64,000 nucleotides of DNA from Tranquillimonas rosea (GCF_900111315.1 NZ_FOGU01000011.1:1-64000), one strand, 5' to 3'. Shown: positions 15,823-25,056, counted from the stretch's first letter. Numbers and translations: made by a program. Notes: generated by a model from the letters alone, not told the origin.

Positions 15823-17061
15823 TCAGCCCGCGAGAGCCGATGTCATGCCCGATTCCGGAAAGCAGGTTGCGGCGCGGCCCGTGTTTTCCTGCCAGCGGCC
15901 GATGGAGCGCCGGGTCTTGAATCCGGGCAGGCCGTCCGCCCCGCCGACGTCGTGGCCGCGCGCCTGAAGTCCGCGCTGCATCTTCGCGATGTCCGAGCGG
16001 TACATCGTGCCCACCGGGTCCCAAGAGGTCTCGAAGTCGCCCATGCCATAGGCGATGCGGTCGCCCACATGGCCCACGAAGAGCGCGTAGAGGTCGCTCA
16101 TGTTGTAATCCTTCAGGACGTAGAAGTTTGGCGTCACGATGAAGGCCGGTCCGTTCCGGCCGGCGGGCATCATCAGGAAGCCCTCGCCGTTCAGTTCGTG
16201 CTCGGGGAAGGCCCGGCCCGACACCCGGTCGATTCCCATCGCCGCCCAATCCCGGATCGGTCGGCCCTGGTCCGGCCCTTCGAGCGTGCACGAGACCGAG
16301 CGCGGCACCGTCACCTCGAACCCCCAGTCGCGTCCCGGTCTCCAGCCGTGGCGGTTCAGGTAGGTGCCTATCGAGGCGATGGTGTCCGCCTCGGACCGCC
16401 AGATGTCGGCGCGTCCGTCGCCGTCGCCGTCGGCCGCGTAGTCGAGGAAGCTCGACGGCATGAATTGCGGCTGGCCGAGCGCACCGGCCCAGCTGCTCTT
16501 CATCGCGCGTTCCGGGGCGTGGCCGGCCTCGGCGATCTCAAGGGCGGCGACCAGTTCGTCGGTGAAGTAGTCGGCGCGGGTGCTCATGAAGCCCTTGGTG
16601 CCGAGGACCTCGAACGCGTCGTGCGGGATGTCGACCCGGCCATAGCCGCTTTCCCGGCCCCAGATCGCCAGGATGATATGCCCCGGCACCCCGGTCGACC
16701 GCTCGACCGCGGCGAGGGTCGAGGCGTGGCGGCCGGCCATCCGCCGCCCGACGGACGTCGCACCGGTGACGGAGCCACGGTTGAAGTATTTCGACGGCGC
16801 CCCGAACTCGGCCTGCCGCTGGGTCCGCGGCGTCTGCCGCGTCGTGCCCGGCGGCACGAGGTCCGGCAGCTCCCAGTTCAGCGACACGCCCGAGAACGCG
16901 GAGTCGAAAGTTCCGCGCGACACGCCCTCGGCGCGGGCGCGGGGCCAGATCGTCTGCTCCAGCCAGCCGCGGAACTGCTGCTCGACAGCGGCCCTGTCCT
17001 GGGCAAGGGCGGGCGCCGAGACGGCGAGCGCGGCGAGAAGGGCGAGGACGCGGAGGGGCAC
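15823..17061 (-). CDS. Lytic murein transglycosylase, MltB family, with peptidoglycan-binding domain
   Basis: A 412-residue exported enzyme that cleaves the MurNAc-GlcNAc bond with 1,6-anhydro ring formation. It has a signal peptide (about 1-20), an SLT_2 domain (about 25-325) with catalytic Glu137 in IWGRESGYG, and the family stretch GALGQPQFMPSSF. A C-terminal PG_binding_1 repeat (about 345-400) includes KMQRGLQARGHDVGGADGLPGFKTRRSI. No lipobox is seen, so it is periplasmic rather than a lipoprotein. It appears monocistronic, or co-transcribed with the 47-residue gene downstream. Confidence 0.92.
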   Translation of the reverse strand: MPLRVLALLAALAVSAPALAQDRAAVEQQFRGWLEQTIWPRARAEGVSRGTFDSAFSGVSLNWELPDLVPPGTTRQTPRTQRQAEFGAPSKYFNRGSVTGATSVGRRMAGRHASTLAAVERSTGVPGHIILAIWGRESGYGRVDIPHDAFEVLGTKGFMSTRADYFTDELVAALEIAEAGHAPERAMKSSWAGALGQPQFMPSSFLDYAADGDGDGRADIWRSEADTIASIGTYLNRHGWRPGRDWGFEVTVPRSVSCTLEGPDQGRPIRDWAAMGIDRVSGRAFPEHELNGEGFLMMPAGRNGPAFIVTPNFYVLKDYNMSDLYALFVGHVGDRIAYGMGDFETSWDPVGTMYRSDIAKMQRGLQARGHDVGGADGLPGFKTRRSIGRWQENTGRAATCFPESGMTSALAG

Positions 17062-17270
17062 GGCGGGTCTCCTTGATGGGCGGTCGCTGCGGACATGACC
17101 AATTGTCAGACCCTGCCGTCATCGCGGGGGTGGCATCAACCGGTCTCTTGCAATGCGAAAGCGTGGTGTCAAAAGCGCGCATGACGTGTACGGAGCCTCA
17201 GCGTCCGCCGATCCGGACCCGAACAGCGGACACGGCCGCAGGGGCCGTCCCGAACTAAATTGGAGACCCC

Positions 17271-17822
17271 ATGTGGACTGATTGGCTTCTGCCCGGATCG
17301 TCGAGCGCGATCCTGCTCGTGGTGCTCAGCACCTTCGGCATGTACCTGACGATCCTTCTGCTCGCGCGATGGTCGGGGGTGCGCAGCTTTGCCGAGATGT
17401 CGACCTTCGACATCGCCGTCACAATCGCCATCGGCTCGGTCTTTGCCACGACCATCGCCAGCAAGGAGCCCGCGCTGCTTCAGGGCATGGCCGCGGTCGC
17501 GACGATGTTCACGATCCAGCTGGCCGTGTCGCGTATGCGGCGCCACTTCGGCGGCTTCAAGGGTGCGACCGACAACACGCCGATCCTGCTGATGGGACCG
17601 GGCGGGGTGATGAAGCCCAAGAACATGCGGGTCGCCCGCGTGACCGAGGACGACCTGCGCACCCATCTGCGCCAGGCCAACGTGCTGGACCGGGCGGTGG
17701 TGAATGCCGTGGTCATGGAGGGCACGGGCAAGATCCACGTCCTCGCCGGACACGAACGCGGCAAGGCAGCCGAGAGCTGGATCCTGGACGGTGTGCGCGA
17801 CTACGACGGCGAAAGTGCCTGA
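17271..17822 (+). CDS. DUF421 / YetF-type membrane protein
   Basis: A 183-residue protein. Three hydrophobic segments (about 12-32, 45-62 and 68-85) precede a conserved cytoplasmic domain. The family signatures are RWSGVRSFAEMSTFDIAVTIAIGS near residue 30 and TEDDLRTHLRQANV near 125. The molecular role of DUF421 proteins is unsettled. Related Bacillus proteins influence spores and envelope. The gene stands alone between a divergent transglycosylase and a convergent regulator. Confidence 0.82.
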   Translation: MWTDWLLPGSSSAILLVVLSTFGMYLTILLLARWSGVRSFAEMSTFDIAVTIAIGSVFATTIASKEPALLQGMAAVATMFTIQLAVSRMRRHFGGFKGATDNTPILLMGPGGVMKPKNMRVARVTEDDLRTHLRQANVLDRAVVNAVVMEGTGKIHVLAGHERGKAAESWILDGVRDYDGESA

Positions 17823-18028
17823 GCGACCGTCAGACCCAGTCCCACAGATCGACAGGGTCGGGCGACGAAGACCTCTCTGCCGCTTCCGGTGATCGTGACG
17901 CCGCCGCCGCCTCGAAGCTGGGGCGCCATCGTCGAGGGCGAGGCTGTTCCAGTTGTCCTGGCAGCCTCTCACGAGGTCGCGCCCTGGGCTGGGAATTGTG
18001 CCGGGCGCCGCGTTTCAGGCGGTCCGGA

Positions 18029-18727
18029 TCAGTCCAGCGTGGCGCCGGCACTGCGCGCGGTGTTGCCAACATGGGCGCCCATCGCGCCCGCAGCGGCGGC
18101 GCCGTCCCGGCGCTGCAGAGCTGCCACGATGTCCCGGTGCTCCTGGATGGATTGGGCCATCCGGTCGACCGCCGTGTTGGGAATCGGCTGCCGCTGGCTT
18201 TCGGTCAGCAGCTCCTGCACCGACTCGTAGAGCCGCCGGAGCATCCGGTTGGGGCAGGCTTCGGCGATCAGCCGGTGAAAGCGCAGGTCGGCCTCGACAT
18301 GGGTCAGCAGGTCGCCACTCTGCCAGGCGCTTTCGAACTCCGCGTTCGCGGCGGACATCGCGTCCAGCGCGGCGGGCGTGATCACCGCCGCGGCGAGACG
18401 GCAGAGCTCGGTCTCGATCAGCAGGCGCGATTGGAACACCTCGTCGATGCTGTAGGCGTCGTCGTAGCGCCAGACAGCGGCCGCCTGTTGCCGGCCGTCG
18501 GGATCGACGACGAAGGTTCCGCGGGCGGGTAGGGTACGCACGAGTCCGAGCGTCTCGAGCGTCAGCAGCGCCTCGCGCAGCGACGGGCGCGAGACGCGCA
18601 GCCGTTCGGACAGCACGCGCTGAGAGGGGATCTTCTCGCCCTTCTTCAACTCGCCCGAACGGATCATCTCCTGCAGCCGTCGCGCTGCGGTCTGCGCCAC
18701 GGGCGCCTTTTCGTCGTGCTCGTTCAT
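18029..18727 (-). CDS. FadR-like GntR transcriptional regulator
   Basis: A 232-residue regulator with a wHTH domain (LSERLRVSRPSLREALLTLETLGLV, about residues 38-62) and an FCD domain (about 85-225; EADLRFHRLIAEACPNRML and QEHRDIVAALQRRDG). The start is the ATG at 18727. A long in-frame extension on the minus strand is only the antisense of the next gene. It is transcribed divergently from the amino-acid ABC operon and most likely represses it through the palindromes at 18826-18850. Confidence 0.9.
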   Translation of the reverse strand: MNEHDEKAPVAQTAARRLQEMIRSGELKKGEKIPSQRVLSERLRVSRPSLREALLTLETLGLVRTLPARGTFVVDPDGRQQAAAVWRYDDAYSIDEVFQSRLLIETELCRLAAAVITPAALDAMSAANAEFESAWQSGDLLTHVEADLRFHRLIAEACPNRMLRRLYESVQELLTESQRQPIPNTAVDRMAQSIQEHRDIVAALQRRDGAAAAGAMGAHVGNTARSAGATLD

Positions 18728-18825
18728 CCGGTCCCCGGTCTCGTTGCCGTGCGCGATGCTACCCGTGTCGCGCCGGGGGTGCCAACGTAAGCTGTTGCAT
18801 CGTTTTCGCGCCCGTGTTCGGATAC

Positions 18826-18850
18826 TGGTCAGACCGGTTTGGCCGGTCAA
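18826..18850. promoter_or_regulatory. Candidate GntR/FadR operators in the divergent gap
   Basis: TGGTCAGACCG (18826-18836) closely matches the TGGTCNGACCA-type FadR half-palindrome. Three bases further, TTGGCCGGTCAA (18839-18850) is a near-perfect inverted repeat (TTG-CCGG-CAA). Both lie about 40-60 bases before the binding-protein start and 100-120 bases before the regulator start. Control by the adjoining GntR protein is inferred. Confidence 0.5.
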
Positions 18851-18883
18851 TCCAGAAGAAAACAGATCAACAGGGAAAACACC

Positions 18884-19681
18884 ATGATTGGAAAGCATCT
18901 GACTTCGGCGGCGCTCGGGCTCGTGCTGGCCGGCGTGACCGCGCTTTCGGCGACGGCGCAGGATTCGCTCACCGTGGGGGCGAACATCGGCAACGTCCCG
19001 TGGGAGTTCCAGAACGACGCGGGCGAGTATGTCGGTTTCGAGATCGATCTCGTCAGCGAGGTCGCCGGCCGTCTGGGGATCCCGCAGGTCGAGGTCGTGA
19101 ACATCCCCTTCAACGGCCTGTTCTCGGCCGTGCAGTCGGGGCGAATCGATGTCGCCACCTCGTCGATCACCATCACCGACGAGCGGCTTGAGTCGGTGTC
19201 CTTCGCCCAGCCGTACTACGACAGCGACCAGTCGCTGACCGTGGCCACCGGCGGGCCGGCGTCGCTGGACGAGATGGACGGCAAGGTCGTGGGCGTCGAT
19301 ACCGGTTCGACCGGCGACATGTGGGCGACCGAGCAGGCCGATGCGTACGGCTTTGCCGAGATTCGCCGCTACGAGGGTCTGAACCCTGCGATGCTCGACC
19401 TCGCGGCGGGCCGGATCGACGGCTACATCTCGGACATCCCCGCGCTGCTCTACTACAGCAAGGACAAGCCGAACATCACCGTGGCCCAGCGGATCGAGAC
19501 CGGCGAGCAGTATTCGATGATGTTCGCCAAGGACGCCGAGCTTGCCGTGCAGGTGAACGAGGTGCTGACCGCCATGAAGGAGGACGGCTCGCTCGCCGCG
19601 CTGCACGAGAAGTGGTTCGGCAGCGCGCCGGACGAGGGCACCTCGACGGCCACCGTCCTGCCGATGCCCACTCTGGACTGA
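18884..19681 (+). CDS. Amino-acid ABC transporter substrate-binding protein (family 3)
   Basis: A 265-residue periplasmic receptor with a signal peptide (about 1-25). The SBP_bac_3 fold is shown by VGFEIDLVSEVAGRLG, SGRIDVATSSITIT and GVDTGSTGDMWA. The family binds polar amino acids and opines. The ATG at 18884 is used because the signal peptide starts there. It is first in an operon with one permease, one ATPase and a PLP enzyme, which suggests that the imported amino acid is the PLP enzyme's substrate. Confidence 0.92.
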   Translation: MIGKHLTSAALGLVLAGVTALSATAQDSLTVGANIGNVPWEFQNDAGEYVGFEIDLVSEVAGRLGIPQVEVVNIPFNGLFSAVQSGRIDVATSSITITDERLESVSFAQPYYDSDQSLTVATGGPASLDEMDGKVVGVDTGSTGDMWATEQADAYGFAEIRRYEGLNPAMLDLAAGRIDGYISDIPALLYYSKDKPNITVAQRIETGEQYSMMFAKDAELAVQVNEVLTAMKEDGSLAALHEKWFGSAPDEGTSTATVLPMPTLD

Positions 19682-19691
19682 TCCGGAAGCG

Positions 19692-19717
19692 CGCGGGCCG
19701 GCCCGGGCCGGTCCGCG
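19692..19717 (+). other. Strong intercistronic hairpin after the binding-protein gene
   Basis: A 12-bp stem (CGCGGGCCGGCC with GGCCGGTCCGCG, one G-U pair) is closed by only two bases. It lies 11 bases after the receptor stop and 23 bases before the permease start. It probably attenuates or stabilises the transcript so that the receptor exceeds the membrane components. Confidence 0.5.
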
Positions 19718-19739
19718 TCTCCGCCCATGAGGGCATCTG

Positions 19740-20411
19740 ATGAATCTTGTCGAGACATTCTTCAATGTCGATGTGTTCCTGCGCACCTGGCCGCTGCTGA
19801 TCGAGGGGCTGTGGGTGACGCTGCAACTCGGCGCGGCGAGCATCGTGGCCGGGCTGATCGTCGGGCTGTTCCTGTCGCTCTTCCGGCTCTACGGCGTGGC
19901 GCCCGTGCGCGTGATCGCGCGGCTCTACATCGACATCTTCCGGTCGATCCCGGTGCTCGTCCTGCTGATCGTGGTGTATTACGCGCTGCCCTTCGTGGGG
20001 GTGCGCATGTCGCCCTTCGCCTCGGCGATGACGGCGCTGACGATCGTCTCGGGGGCCTACACCGCCGAGATCTTCCGCGCCGGGATCGAGGCCATCCCGA
20101 AGGGCCAGTTCGAGGCCGCCGCGGCGCTGGGTCTGACCGGCCCGCAGCGGATGCGCGACGTGATCCTGCCGCAGGCGGTCAAGATCGTGATCCCGCCGCT
20201 GACCAACAACTCGATCAACGTGGTCAAGGACACCGCGCTCGCCTCGGTCGTGGCGATGCCCGACCTGCTGAAACAGGCGACGCAGGCGCAGGCTCTGGCG
20301 GCCAATCCGACGCCTCTGATCGTGGCGGCGGTGATCTATCTGGCCTTCCTGTGGCCCGCGGTCCTGTTCGTCACGCGGCTGGAGCGTCGCTTCGGCGCCA
20401 GGAGCAGCTGA
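19740..20411 (+). CDS. Amino-acid ABC transporter permease (HisM/GlnP type)
   Basis: A 223-residue inner-membrane protein with about five helices. The polar-amino-acid permease signature [29 protein letters not shown] (residues about 102-130, the EAA loop that contacts the ATPase) is present. [21 protein letters not shown] is also typical. A single permease gene implies a homodimer. The stop overlaps the ATPase start by one base. Confidence 0.92.
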   Translation: MNLVETFFNVDVFLRTWPLLIEGLWVTLQLGAASIVAGLIVGLFLSLFRLYGVAPVRVIARLYIDIFRSIPVLVLLIVVYYALPFVGVRMSPFASAMTALTIVSGAYTAEIFRAGIEAIPKGQFEAAAALGLTGPQRMRDVILPQAVKIVIPPLTNNSINVVKDTALASVVAMPDLLKQATQAQALAANPTPLIVAAVIYLAFLWPAVLFVTRLERRFGARSS

Positions 20412-21148
20412 TGGCCGGCTTCGTGAGCATCCGCAACCTGCGCAAGTCCTACGGCACGTTCGAGGCGCTGAAGGGCATCGACCTGGAGATCGAGAAGGGC
20501 GAGGTCGTCTGCGTCGTCGGCCCCTCGGGGTCGGGCAAATCCACCCTGATCCGGTGCATCAACCGGCTGGAGAGCTTTTCGGACGACAGCACGATCCTCG
20601 TCGACGGCACCCCGGTCATGCCGGGGCGGGCGCTGGCCAAGGTCCGCGCCGAGGTCGGCATGGTGTTCCAGGGCTTCAACCTCTTTCCGCACCTGACCGT
20701 GCGCGAGAACGTCATGCTGGCCCCCCGCCGCGTGCGCGGCGCTAACCGGGCGACTGCGGGCGAACAGGCCGATCGCCTGCTGCAACGGGTCGGCATCTCC
20801 GAACAGGCGGACAAGTATCCCGACTACCTCTCGGGCGGCCAGCAGCAGCGCGTCGCCATCGCCCGCGCCCTGGCGATGGAGCCGCAGGTGATGCTGTTCG
20901 ACGAACCGACCTCGGCCCTCGACCCCGAGATGGTGGGCGAGGTGCTGGACGTGATGCGCGACCTTGCCGGGACCGGCGTGACGATGGTGATCGTGACGCA
21001 CGAGATGGGCTTTGCGAGCCAGGTCGCCGACCGCGTGATCTTCATGGACGGGGGCGAGATCGTCGAGGCCGGACCGCCGAACGAGCTTCTGGGCGCGCCG
21101 AAGCACCCCCGCACCCGCAATTTCCTCAGCGCCGTGCTGAACCACTGA
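20411..21148 (+). CDS. Amino-acid ABC transporter ATP-binding protein (GlnQ type)
   Basis: A 245-residue ATPase. Walker A is GPSGSGKS (37-44), the Q-loop [15 protein letters not shown], the signature [15 protein letters not shown], Walker B VMLFDEP and the H-loop VTHEMGFA. It energises uptake through the preceding permease. The start at ATG 20411 shares one base with the permease stop, so translation is coupled. The next gene starts 7 bases downstream. Confidence 0.93.
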   Translation: MAGFVSIRNLRKSYGTFEALKGIDLEIEKGEVVCVVGPSGSGKSTLIRCINRLESFSDDSTILVDGTPVMPGRALAKVRAEVGMVFQGFNLFPHLTVRENVMLAPRRVRGANRATAGEQADRLLQRVGISEQADKYPDYLSGGQQQRVAIARALAMEPQVMLFDEPTSALDPEMVGEVLDVMRDLAGTGVTMVIVTHEMGFASQVADRVIFMDGGEIVEAGPPNELLGAPKHPRTRNFLSAVLNH

Positions 21149-21155
21149 AGGACCG

Positions 21156-22412
21156 ATGATGACCGACACTCCGCAACCGCTCGACCTGGACTTCGTGCGC
21201 AGCCGCTTTCCCGGCCTGCGCGACGATTGGGTGTTCTTCGACAATGCCGGCGGCTCTCAGACGGTGCGTGACGCGGTCGACCGCATCACCGAGTTCCTGT
21301 TCGAGCGAAACGTGCAGATCGGCGGCAGCTACGCGGTGTCGCAATCCGCGGCCGAGGCGCTGACGAAGGGGCGGGAAGCGGCGCAGTGCCTCGTCAACGC
21401 CGCGCGGCCCGAGGAGATGGTGTTCGGCCCCTCGACCACGATCCTGCTGCAGCATCTCGCCGCCGCGATGCGCGGACAGCTGCAACCGGGCGACGAGATC
21501 ATCGTCTCGCGCGCCGACCACGAAAGCAATATCGGCCCGTGGGAGCGGCTGCGCGAATTCGGTGTCGAGATCAAGTTCTGGCCGCTGAACGCCGATACCG
21601 CGCGCCTCAGCCTCGACGACCTGGCGCCGCTGATGACCGACCGCACGAAGCTGGTCTGTGTCACCCATGTCTCGAACATCCTGGGCCGCGTGAACCCGGT
21701 AGGCGAGATCGCCGAGTTCGTGCACCGCCACGGCGCGCGGATTTGCATCGACGCGGTCGCCTATGCGCCACACCGGCTGATCGACGTGCGGGCCTGGGAC
21801 GTCGATTATTACGTCTTCAGCCTCTATAAGTGCTACGGTCCGCACACCGCGATCATGTACGGCAAATACGACCTGCTGCGCGAGCTGGACGGGCTGTATC
21901 ACTATTTCTACGGCAAGGAGAAAGTCCCCGGAAAACTCGAGCCCGGCAATCCCAACTACGAGCTGGCCTACAGCACCGACGGCGTCGTGGATTACCTCGC
22001 CGAACTCGGCGCGCGACAGGGCGCCAGCGGATCGCGGCGCGAGCGGGTCGCGGTGGCCTTCGGGGCCATCGAGGCGCACGAGAACCGGCTGACCGAGCGC
22101 CTGCTGGCGTGGCTCAGGGCCCGCAACGACTGCCGTGTGATCGGTGAGGCGACGAATGACGACGGCGGCCGGGTGCCGACCATCTCGTTCAAGTTCGATG
22201 GCGTGGATTCCGGTGCCGTCGCCCGAGCGATGGACGCCTATGGCATCGCGATCCGGTTCGGGGATTTCCACTCGCGCCGGCTGGTCGAGGATTTGGGCGA
22301 GACGGGCGGCAACGGTGTGCTGAGGGTGTCGATGGTGCACTACAACACGGTCGAGCAGGTCGACCGCCTGACCGAAGCACTGTCCGAGATCGTCTCGCGC
22401 GTGGCTGCCTGA
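21156..22412 (+). CDS. Class V aminotransferase-fold PLP enzyme, cysteine-desulfurase-like but without the catalytic cysteine
   Basis: A 418-residue protein of the NifS/SufS fold. The PLP lysine is Lys225 (SLYKCYGPH), the pyridine-N aspartate is Asp199 (CIDAVAYAPH) and the N-terminal FFDNAGGSQ is present. The C-terminal loop that carries the sulfur-accepting cysteine in SufS-type desulfurases reads RFGDFHSRRL, with no cysteine. Sulfur transfer from cysteine is therefore unlikely. It is the last gene of an amino-acid importer operon, so lyase, aminotransferase or epimerase action on the imported amino acid is more plausible. It ends 2 bases from the convergent modC gene. Confidence 0.82.
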   Translation: MMTDTPQPLDLDFVRSRFPGLRDDWVFFDNAGGSQTVRDAVDRITEFLFERNVQIGGSYAVSQSAAEALTKGREAAQCLVNAARPEEMVFGPSTTILLQHLAAAMRGQLQPGDEIIVSRADHESNIGPWERLREFGVEIKFWPLNADTARLSLDDLAPLMTDRTKLVCVTHVSNILGRVNPVGEIAEFVHRHGARICIDAVAYAPHRLIDVRAWDVDYYVFSLYKCYGPHTAIMYGKYDLLRELDGLYHYFYGKEKVPGKLEPGNPNYELAYSTDGVVDYLAELGARQGASGSRRERVAVAFGAIEAHENRLTERLLAWLRARNDCRVIGEATNDDGGRVPTISFKFDGVDSGAVARAMDAYGIAIRFGDFHSRRLVEDLGETGGNGVLRVSMVHYNTVEQVDRLTEALSEIVSRVAA

Positions 22413-22414
22413 AC

Positions 22415-23506
22415 CTAGCCGCGCCGTCCGATGTCCTCGGGCGCGACCGACACGGTCTTGATGACGGCGTGGCACGCCGTGCCGCGCGCAAGACCCATCC
22501 GTTCCGCCGAACGCTGGGTGATCCGGGCCAGCAGGGTGTCGGCGCCCGAACGCAGCCGTACCAGCACGCCCGGCCCCTCGCCGCGGCGAATGTCGGTGAT
22601 CTCGCAGGGAAGGATGTTGAGCGCCGAGATCCCCTCGGGCCGGGTCAGCGACAGGGTGACGTCCTGCGCCTCGATCCGCACGCGGATTTCGGCGCCCACG
22701 GCGGCCGCGACGCGAGGTAGGAAGATCTGTGCCGACGAGGTCGACAATTCGGTCAGCCCGTCGGAATGGTGCGTGTCGATGCGCCCGGTGATCACGGCCC
22801 CCACGCCCCGGATCCCAGCGGACGCCGCAGAGAAGGGGTCGGACAGTACGTCTTCGGCGGCACCGGCGCGCAGGACGCGGCCCTCGTCCAGCACGATGAC
22901 GGTGGTGGCAAGGCGCGCGACCTCGGACACCGAGTGGCTGACATAGAGGATCGGGATGCCCGCCTCGTCGCGGACCCGCTCCAGATAGGGCAGGATCTCG
23001 GCCCGGCGGGCCTCGTCCAGTGCGGCGAGGGGTTCGTCCATCAGCAGAAGACGGGGCCGCGAGAGGATCGCCCGCCCGATCGACACCCGCTGCCGTTCGC
23101 CACCCGACAGGGTAGCCGGACGCCGTGACAGCAATGGTGCCAGCCCCAGCAGGTCGACCACGTGGTCAAACTCGGGCCCGTCGCCGCCGTGCCGGGCGAA
23201 CCAGCGCCCGTACAGCAGGTTCTGCCGGACGGACAGGTGCGGGAACAGCCGCGCCTCCTGGAACACGTAGCCGATCCGCCGGCGATGGGGCGCGCGCCAG
23301 AGCCGGGCGCCGGTGTCCACCAGCGCCTCGCCCCTCGCCACGACGCGGCCCGCGTCCGGCCGCAGCAGTCCGGCGACGGCGTTGACGACGCTGGTCTTGC
23401 CTGATCCCGACCGCCCGAACAGCGCCGTGACGCCGTCCGGCGCCGTGAACGCCACGTCGAGCGCAAAGCCCGGAAAGCGGTGCCGGACAGCGACCTCGAG
23501 GCTCAT
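22415..23506 (-). CDS. modC: Molybdate ABC transporter ATP-binding protein
   Basis: A 363-residue ATPase. Walker A is GRSGSGKT (31-38), the Q-loop YVFQEARLFPHL, the signature LSGGERQR (133-140) and Walker B LLLMDEPL. A C-terminal TOBE/molybdate-binding domain (about 290-355) contains SALNILPCEITDI and the regulatory end VIKTVSVAPEDIGRRG. It is the last gene of modE-modA-modB-modC and overlaps modB by four bases. The TOBE domain may sense cytoplasmic molybdate, which matters because ModE here has no such domain. Confidence 0.93.
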   Translation of the reverse strand: MSLEVAVRHRFPGFALDVAFTAPDGVTALFGRSGSGKTSVVNAVAGLLRPDAGRVVARGEALVDTGARLWRAPHRRRIGYVFQEARLFPHLSVRQNLLYGRWFARHGGDGPEFDHVVDLLGLAPLLSRRPATLSGGERQRVSIGRAILSRPRLLLMDEPLAALDEARRAEILPYLERVRDEAGIPILYVSHSVSEVARLATTVIVLDEGRVLRAGAAEDVLSDPFSAASAGIRGVGAVITGRIDTHHSDGLTELSTSSAQIFLPRVAAAVGAEIRVRIEAQDVTLSLTRPEGISALNILPCEITDIRRGEGPGVLVRLRSGADTLLARITQRSAERMGLARGTACHAVIKTVSVAPEDIGRRG

Positions 23507-24198
23507 GTGCCGCTCAGCCTGCGGGCCATGCGCGCGGCCAGCACCTCGGAGGCCAGCAGCGCGGCCATCGCCACCGCCACCGACACCAGGACCAGCTTGA
23601 TCGCGGTGCCTTCGCCACCCGGTACCTGCAGGAAGGCGTAGATCGCCGAGGGCAGGGTCTGCGTCTCGCCCGGGATGTTCGACACGAAGGTGATCGTCGC
23701 GCCGAACTCTCCCATCGCCTTGGCGAAGGCCAGGATCGCGCCGGTGAGGATGCCCGGCAGGATCATCGGCAGCGTGACCGTGGCGAACACCCACAGCCGC
23801 GAGGCGCCGAGCGTCGCGGCCGCCTGCTCGAGACCGGGGTCCACCGCCTCGATCGACAGGCGGATCGCGCGGACCATAAGCGGAAACGCCATCACCGCCG
23901 CTGCCAGCGCGGCCCCGGTCCAGCGGAAGGCGAAGACGATCCCGCAGCACTGGTCGAGGAAGCCGCCGACCGGCCCCTGCCGCCCGAAGGTGAGCAGCAG
24001 GAGATAGCCCGTCACCACCGGCGGCAGGATCAGGGGCAGGTGGACGAGCCCGTTCAGCACCTGTTTTCCCGGAAAGGACCAGCGGGCGAGGGCATGGGCG
24101 ACGAAGACGCCCAGCGGCAGGCTGACGAGCGTGGCGGTCAGGGAGACGCGCAGCGACAGGACCACCGCGCTCCAGGCCTCTGGGGTCAGCCAGTCCAC
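23503..24198 (-). CDS. modB: Molybdate ABC transporter permease
   Basis: A 231-residue membrane protein with five or six helices. The ModB landmarks are NGLVHLPLILPPVVTGYLLL near residue 49, DPGLEQAAATLGAS (EAA loop, about 121-134) and GEFGATITFVSNIPGETQTLP. It forms the homodimeric channel of the molybdate importer. It overlaps modC at its end and starts 4 bases after the modA stop. Confidence 0.93.
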   Translation of the reverse strand: MDWLTPEAWSAVVLSLRVSLTATLVSLPLGVFVAHALARWSFPGKQVLNGLVHLPLILPPVVTGYLLLLTFGRQGPVGGFLDQCCGIVFAFRWTGAALAAAVMAFPLMVRAIRLSIEAVDPGLEQAAATLGASRLWVFATVTLPMILPGILTGAILAFAKAMGEFGATITFVSNIPGETQTLPSAIYAFLQVPGGEGTAIKLVLVSVAVAMAALLASEVLAARMARRLSGT

Positions 24199-24202
24199 CG
24201 GC

Positions 24203-24991
24203 TCAGCCGCCGGTCACGTCGAAGCCCTGCCGCTCGAACGCCGACCGGGCCTCGGGGCCCTGCAGGAAGTCGACGAAGCGGTCCGCCAGGGCGTTCGTGC
24301 TGTCCGCGAGCGGGGCCGCAGGGTAGACGATCGGCGGATGGCTGTCCTCGGGGAAGGTCGCCAGCACGGAAACGCTATCGTCCGCCGCGGCATCGGTGCC
24401 GTAGACGATCCCCAGCGGCGCCTCCCCCGTCGAGACCAGCGCCAGCGCCGCGCGGACGTTGTCGGCCTGCGCGACCCGCGGTTCGAGCGTCCGCCACAGG
24501 CCCAGGCTCTGCAGCGCGGCCTTGCCGTAGATGCCCGCCGGCACCGCCTCGACCAGCGCCATCGCGAGCCGTCCGTCGCCCAGCCGCGCGGGCAGGGCGG
24601 CCGGGTCGGACAGGTCGACCGCGTCGTCCCCGTGGCCATGCCCGACCAGCACCAGCGTGTTGCGCAAGAGGTCCACGCGCCGCTCCGCCACGATCAGCCC
24701 GTCGGCTTCCAATCGGTCCATCCAGGCCGTGTTGGCCGAGATGAACACGTCCACCGGGGCGCCATGCTGGATCTGCCGGGCGAGCGTCGAGGAGCCGGCG
24801 AGCGCCACCTTCGCCGTGTGATCGGTCGTCTCGGCCCAGAGATCGGCCACGTCGTCCATCGCATCCTTCAGGCTGGCGGCCGCAAAGACCGTCACGCCGC
24901 CGGCGCGGGCCGGGGCGGACACGGCGAGAAGGGCCGCGACGGCGGCTGCGATGCAGACGCCGGCGACCCGACCGGTGCGGGAACGGGACAT
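24203..24991 (-). CDS. modA: Molybdate-binding periplasmic protein
   Basis: A 262-residue receptor with a signal peptide (about 1-30, cleaved near APARA). Oxyanion-binding serines lie in AAASLKDAM and AGSSTLARQI. VDVFISANTAWMD and AVPAGIYGKAAL are typical of ModA. It delivers molybdate (possibly tungstate) to ModBC. It follows modE by 67 bases that contain a ModE-like box, so part of its expression is probably set by molybdate. Confidence 0.93.
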   Translation of the reverse strand: MSRSRTGRVAGVCIAAAVAALLAVSAPARAGGVTVFAAASLKDAMDDVADLWAETTDHTAKVALAGSSTLARQIQHGAPVDVFISANTAWMDRLEADGLIVAERRVDLLRNTLVLVGHGHGDDAVDLSDPAALPARLGDGRLAMALVEAVPAGIYGKAALQSLGLWRTLEPRVAQADNVRAALALVSTGEAPLGIVYGTDAAADDSVSVLATFPEDSHPPIVYPAAPLADSTNALADRFVDFLQGPEARSAFERQGFDVTGG

Positions 24992-25008
24992 GGACTCCCC
25001 TTCGCAAG

Positions 25009-25032
25009 CGATAGGTTTCGCCGGAAATATCG
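25009..25032. promoter_or_regulatory. ModE-like box 1 (modE-modA gap)
   Basis: CGATAGG, 10 bases, AATATCG: a 24-bp imperfect inverted repeat 18-41 bases before the modA start. It has the same 7-10-7 layout as boxes 2 and 3 and resembles the CGnTATA / TATAnCG pattern of known ModE sites. It is well placed for repression of modABC by ModE with molybdate. Binding is inferred. Confidence 0.6.
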
Positions 25033-25056
25033 TTCGGGGCGACGGGTGGCCGCAAG

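Noticed and set aside
17823-18028. Possible gene remnant between the DUF421 gene and the GntR gene
   Set aside because: Short open frames on both strands lack ribosome sites and recognisable motifs. I see nothing definite in these 206 bases.
18728-19843. Long N-terminal extension of the GntR gene at 18029-18727
   Set aside because: The extension is antisense to the family-3 binding protein. The regulator starts properly at ATG 18727 with its winged helix soon after.
21156-22412. Calling the class V enzyme SufS or cysteine desulfurase
   Set aside because: The catalytic cysteine loop is missing and no suf/isc genes adjoin.
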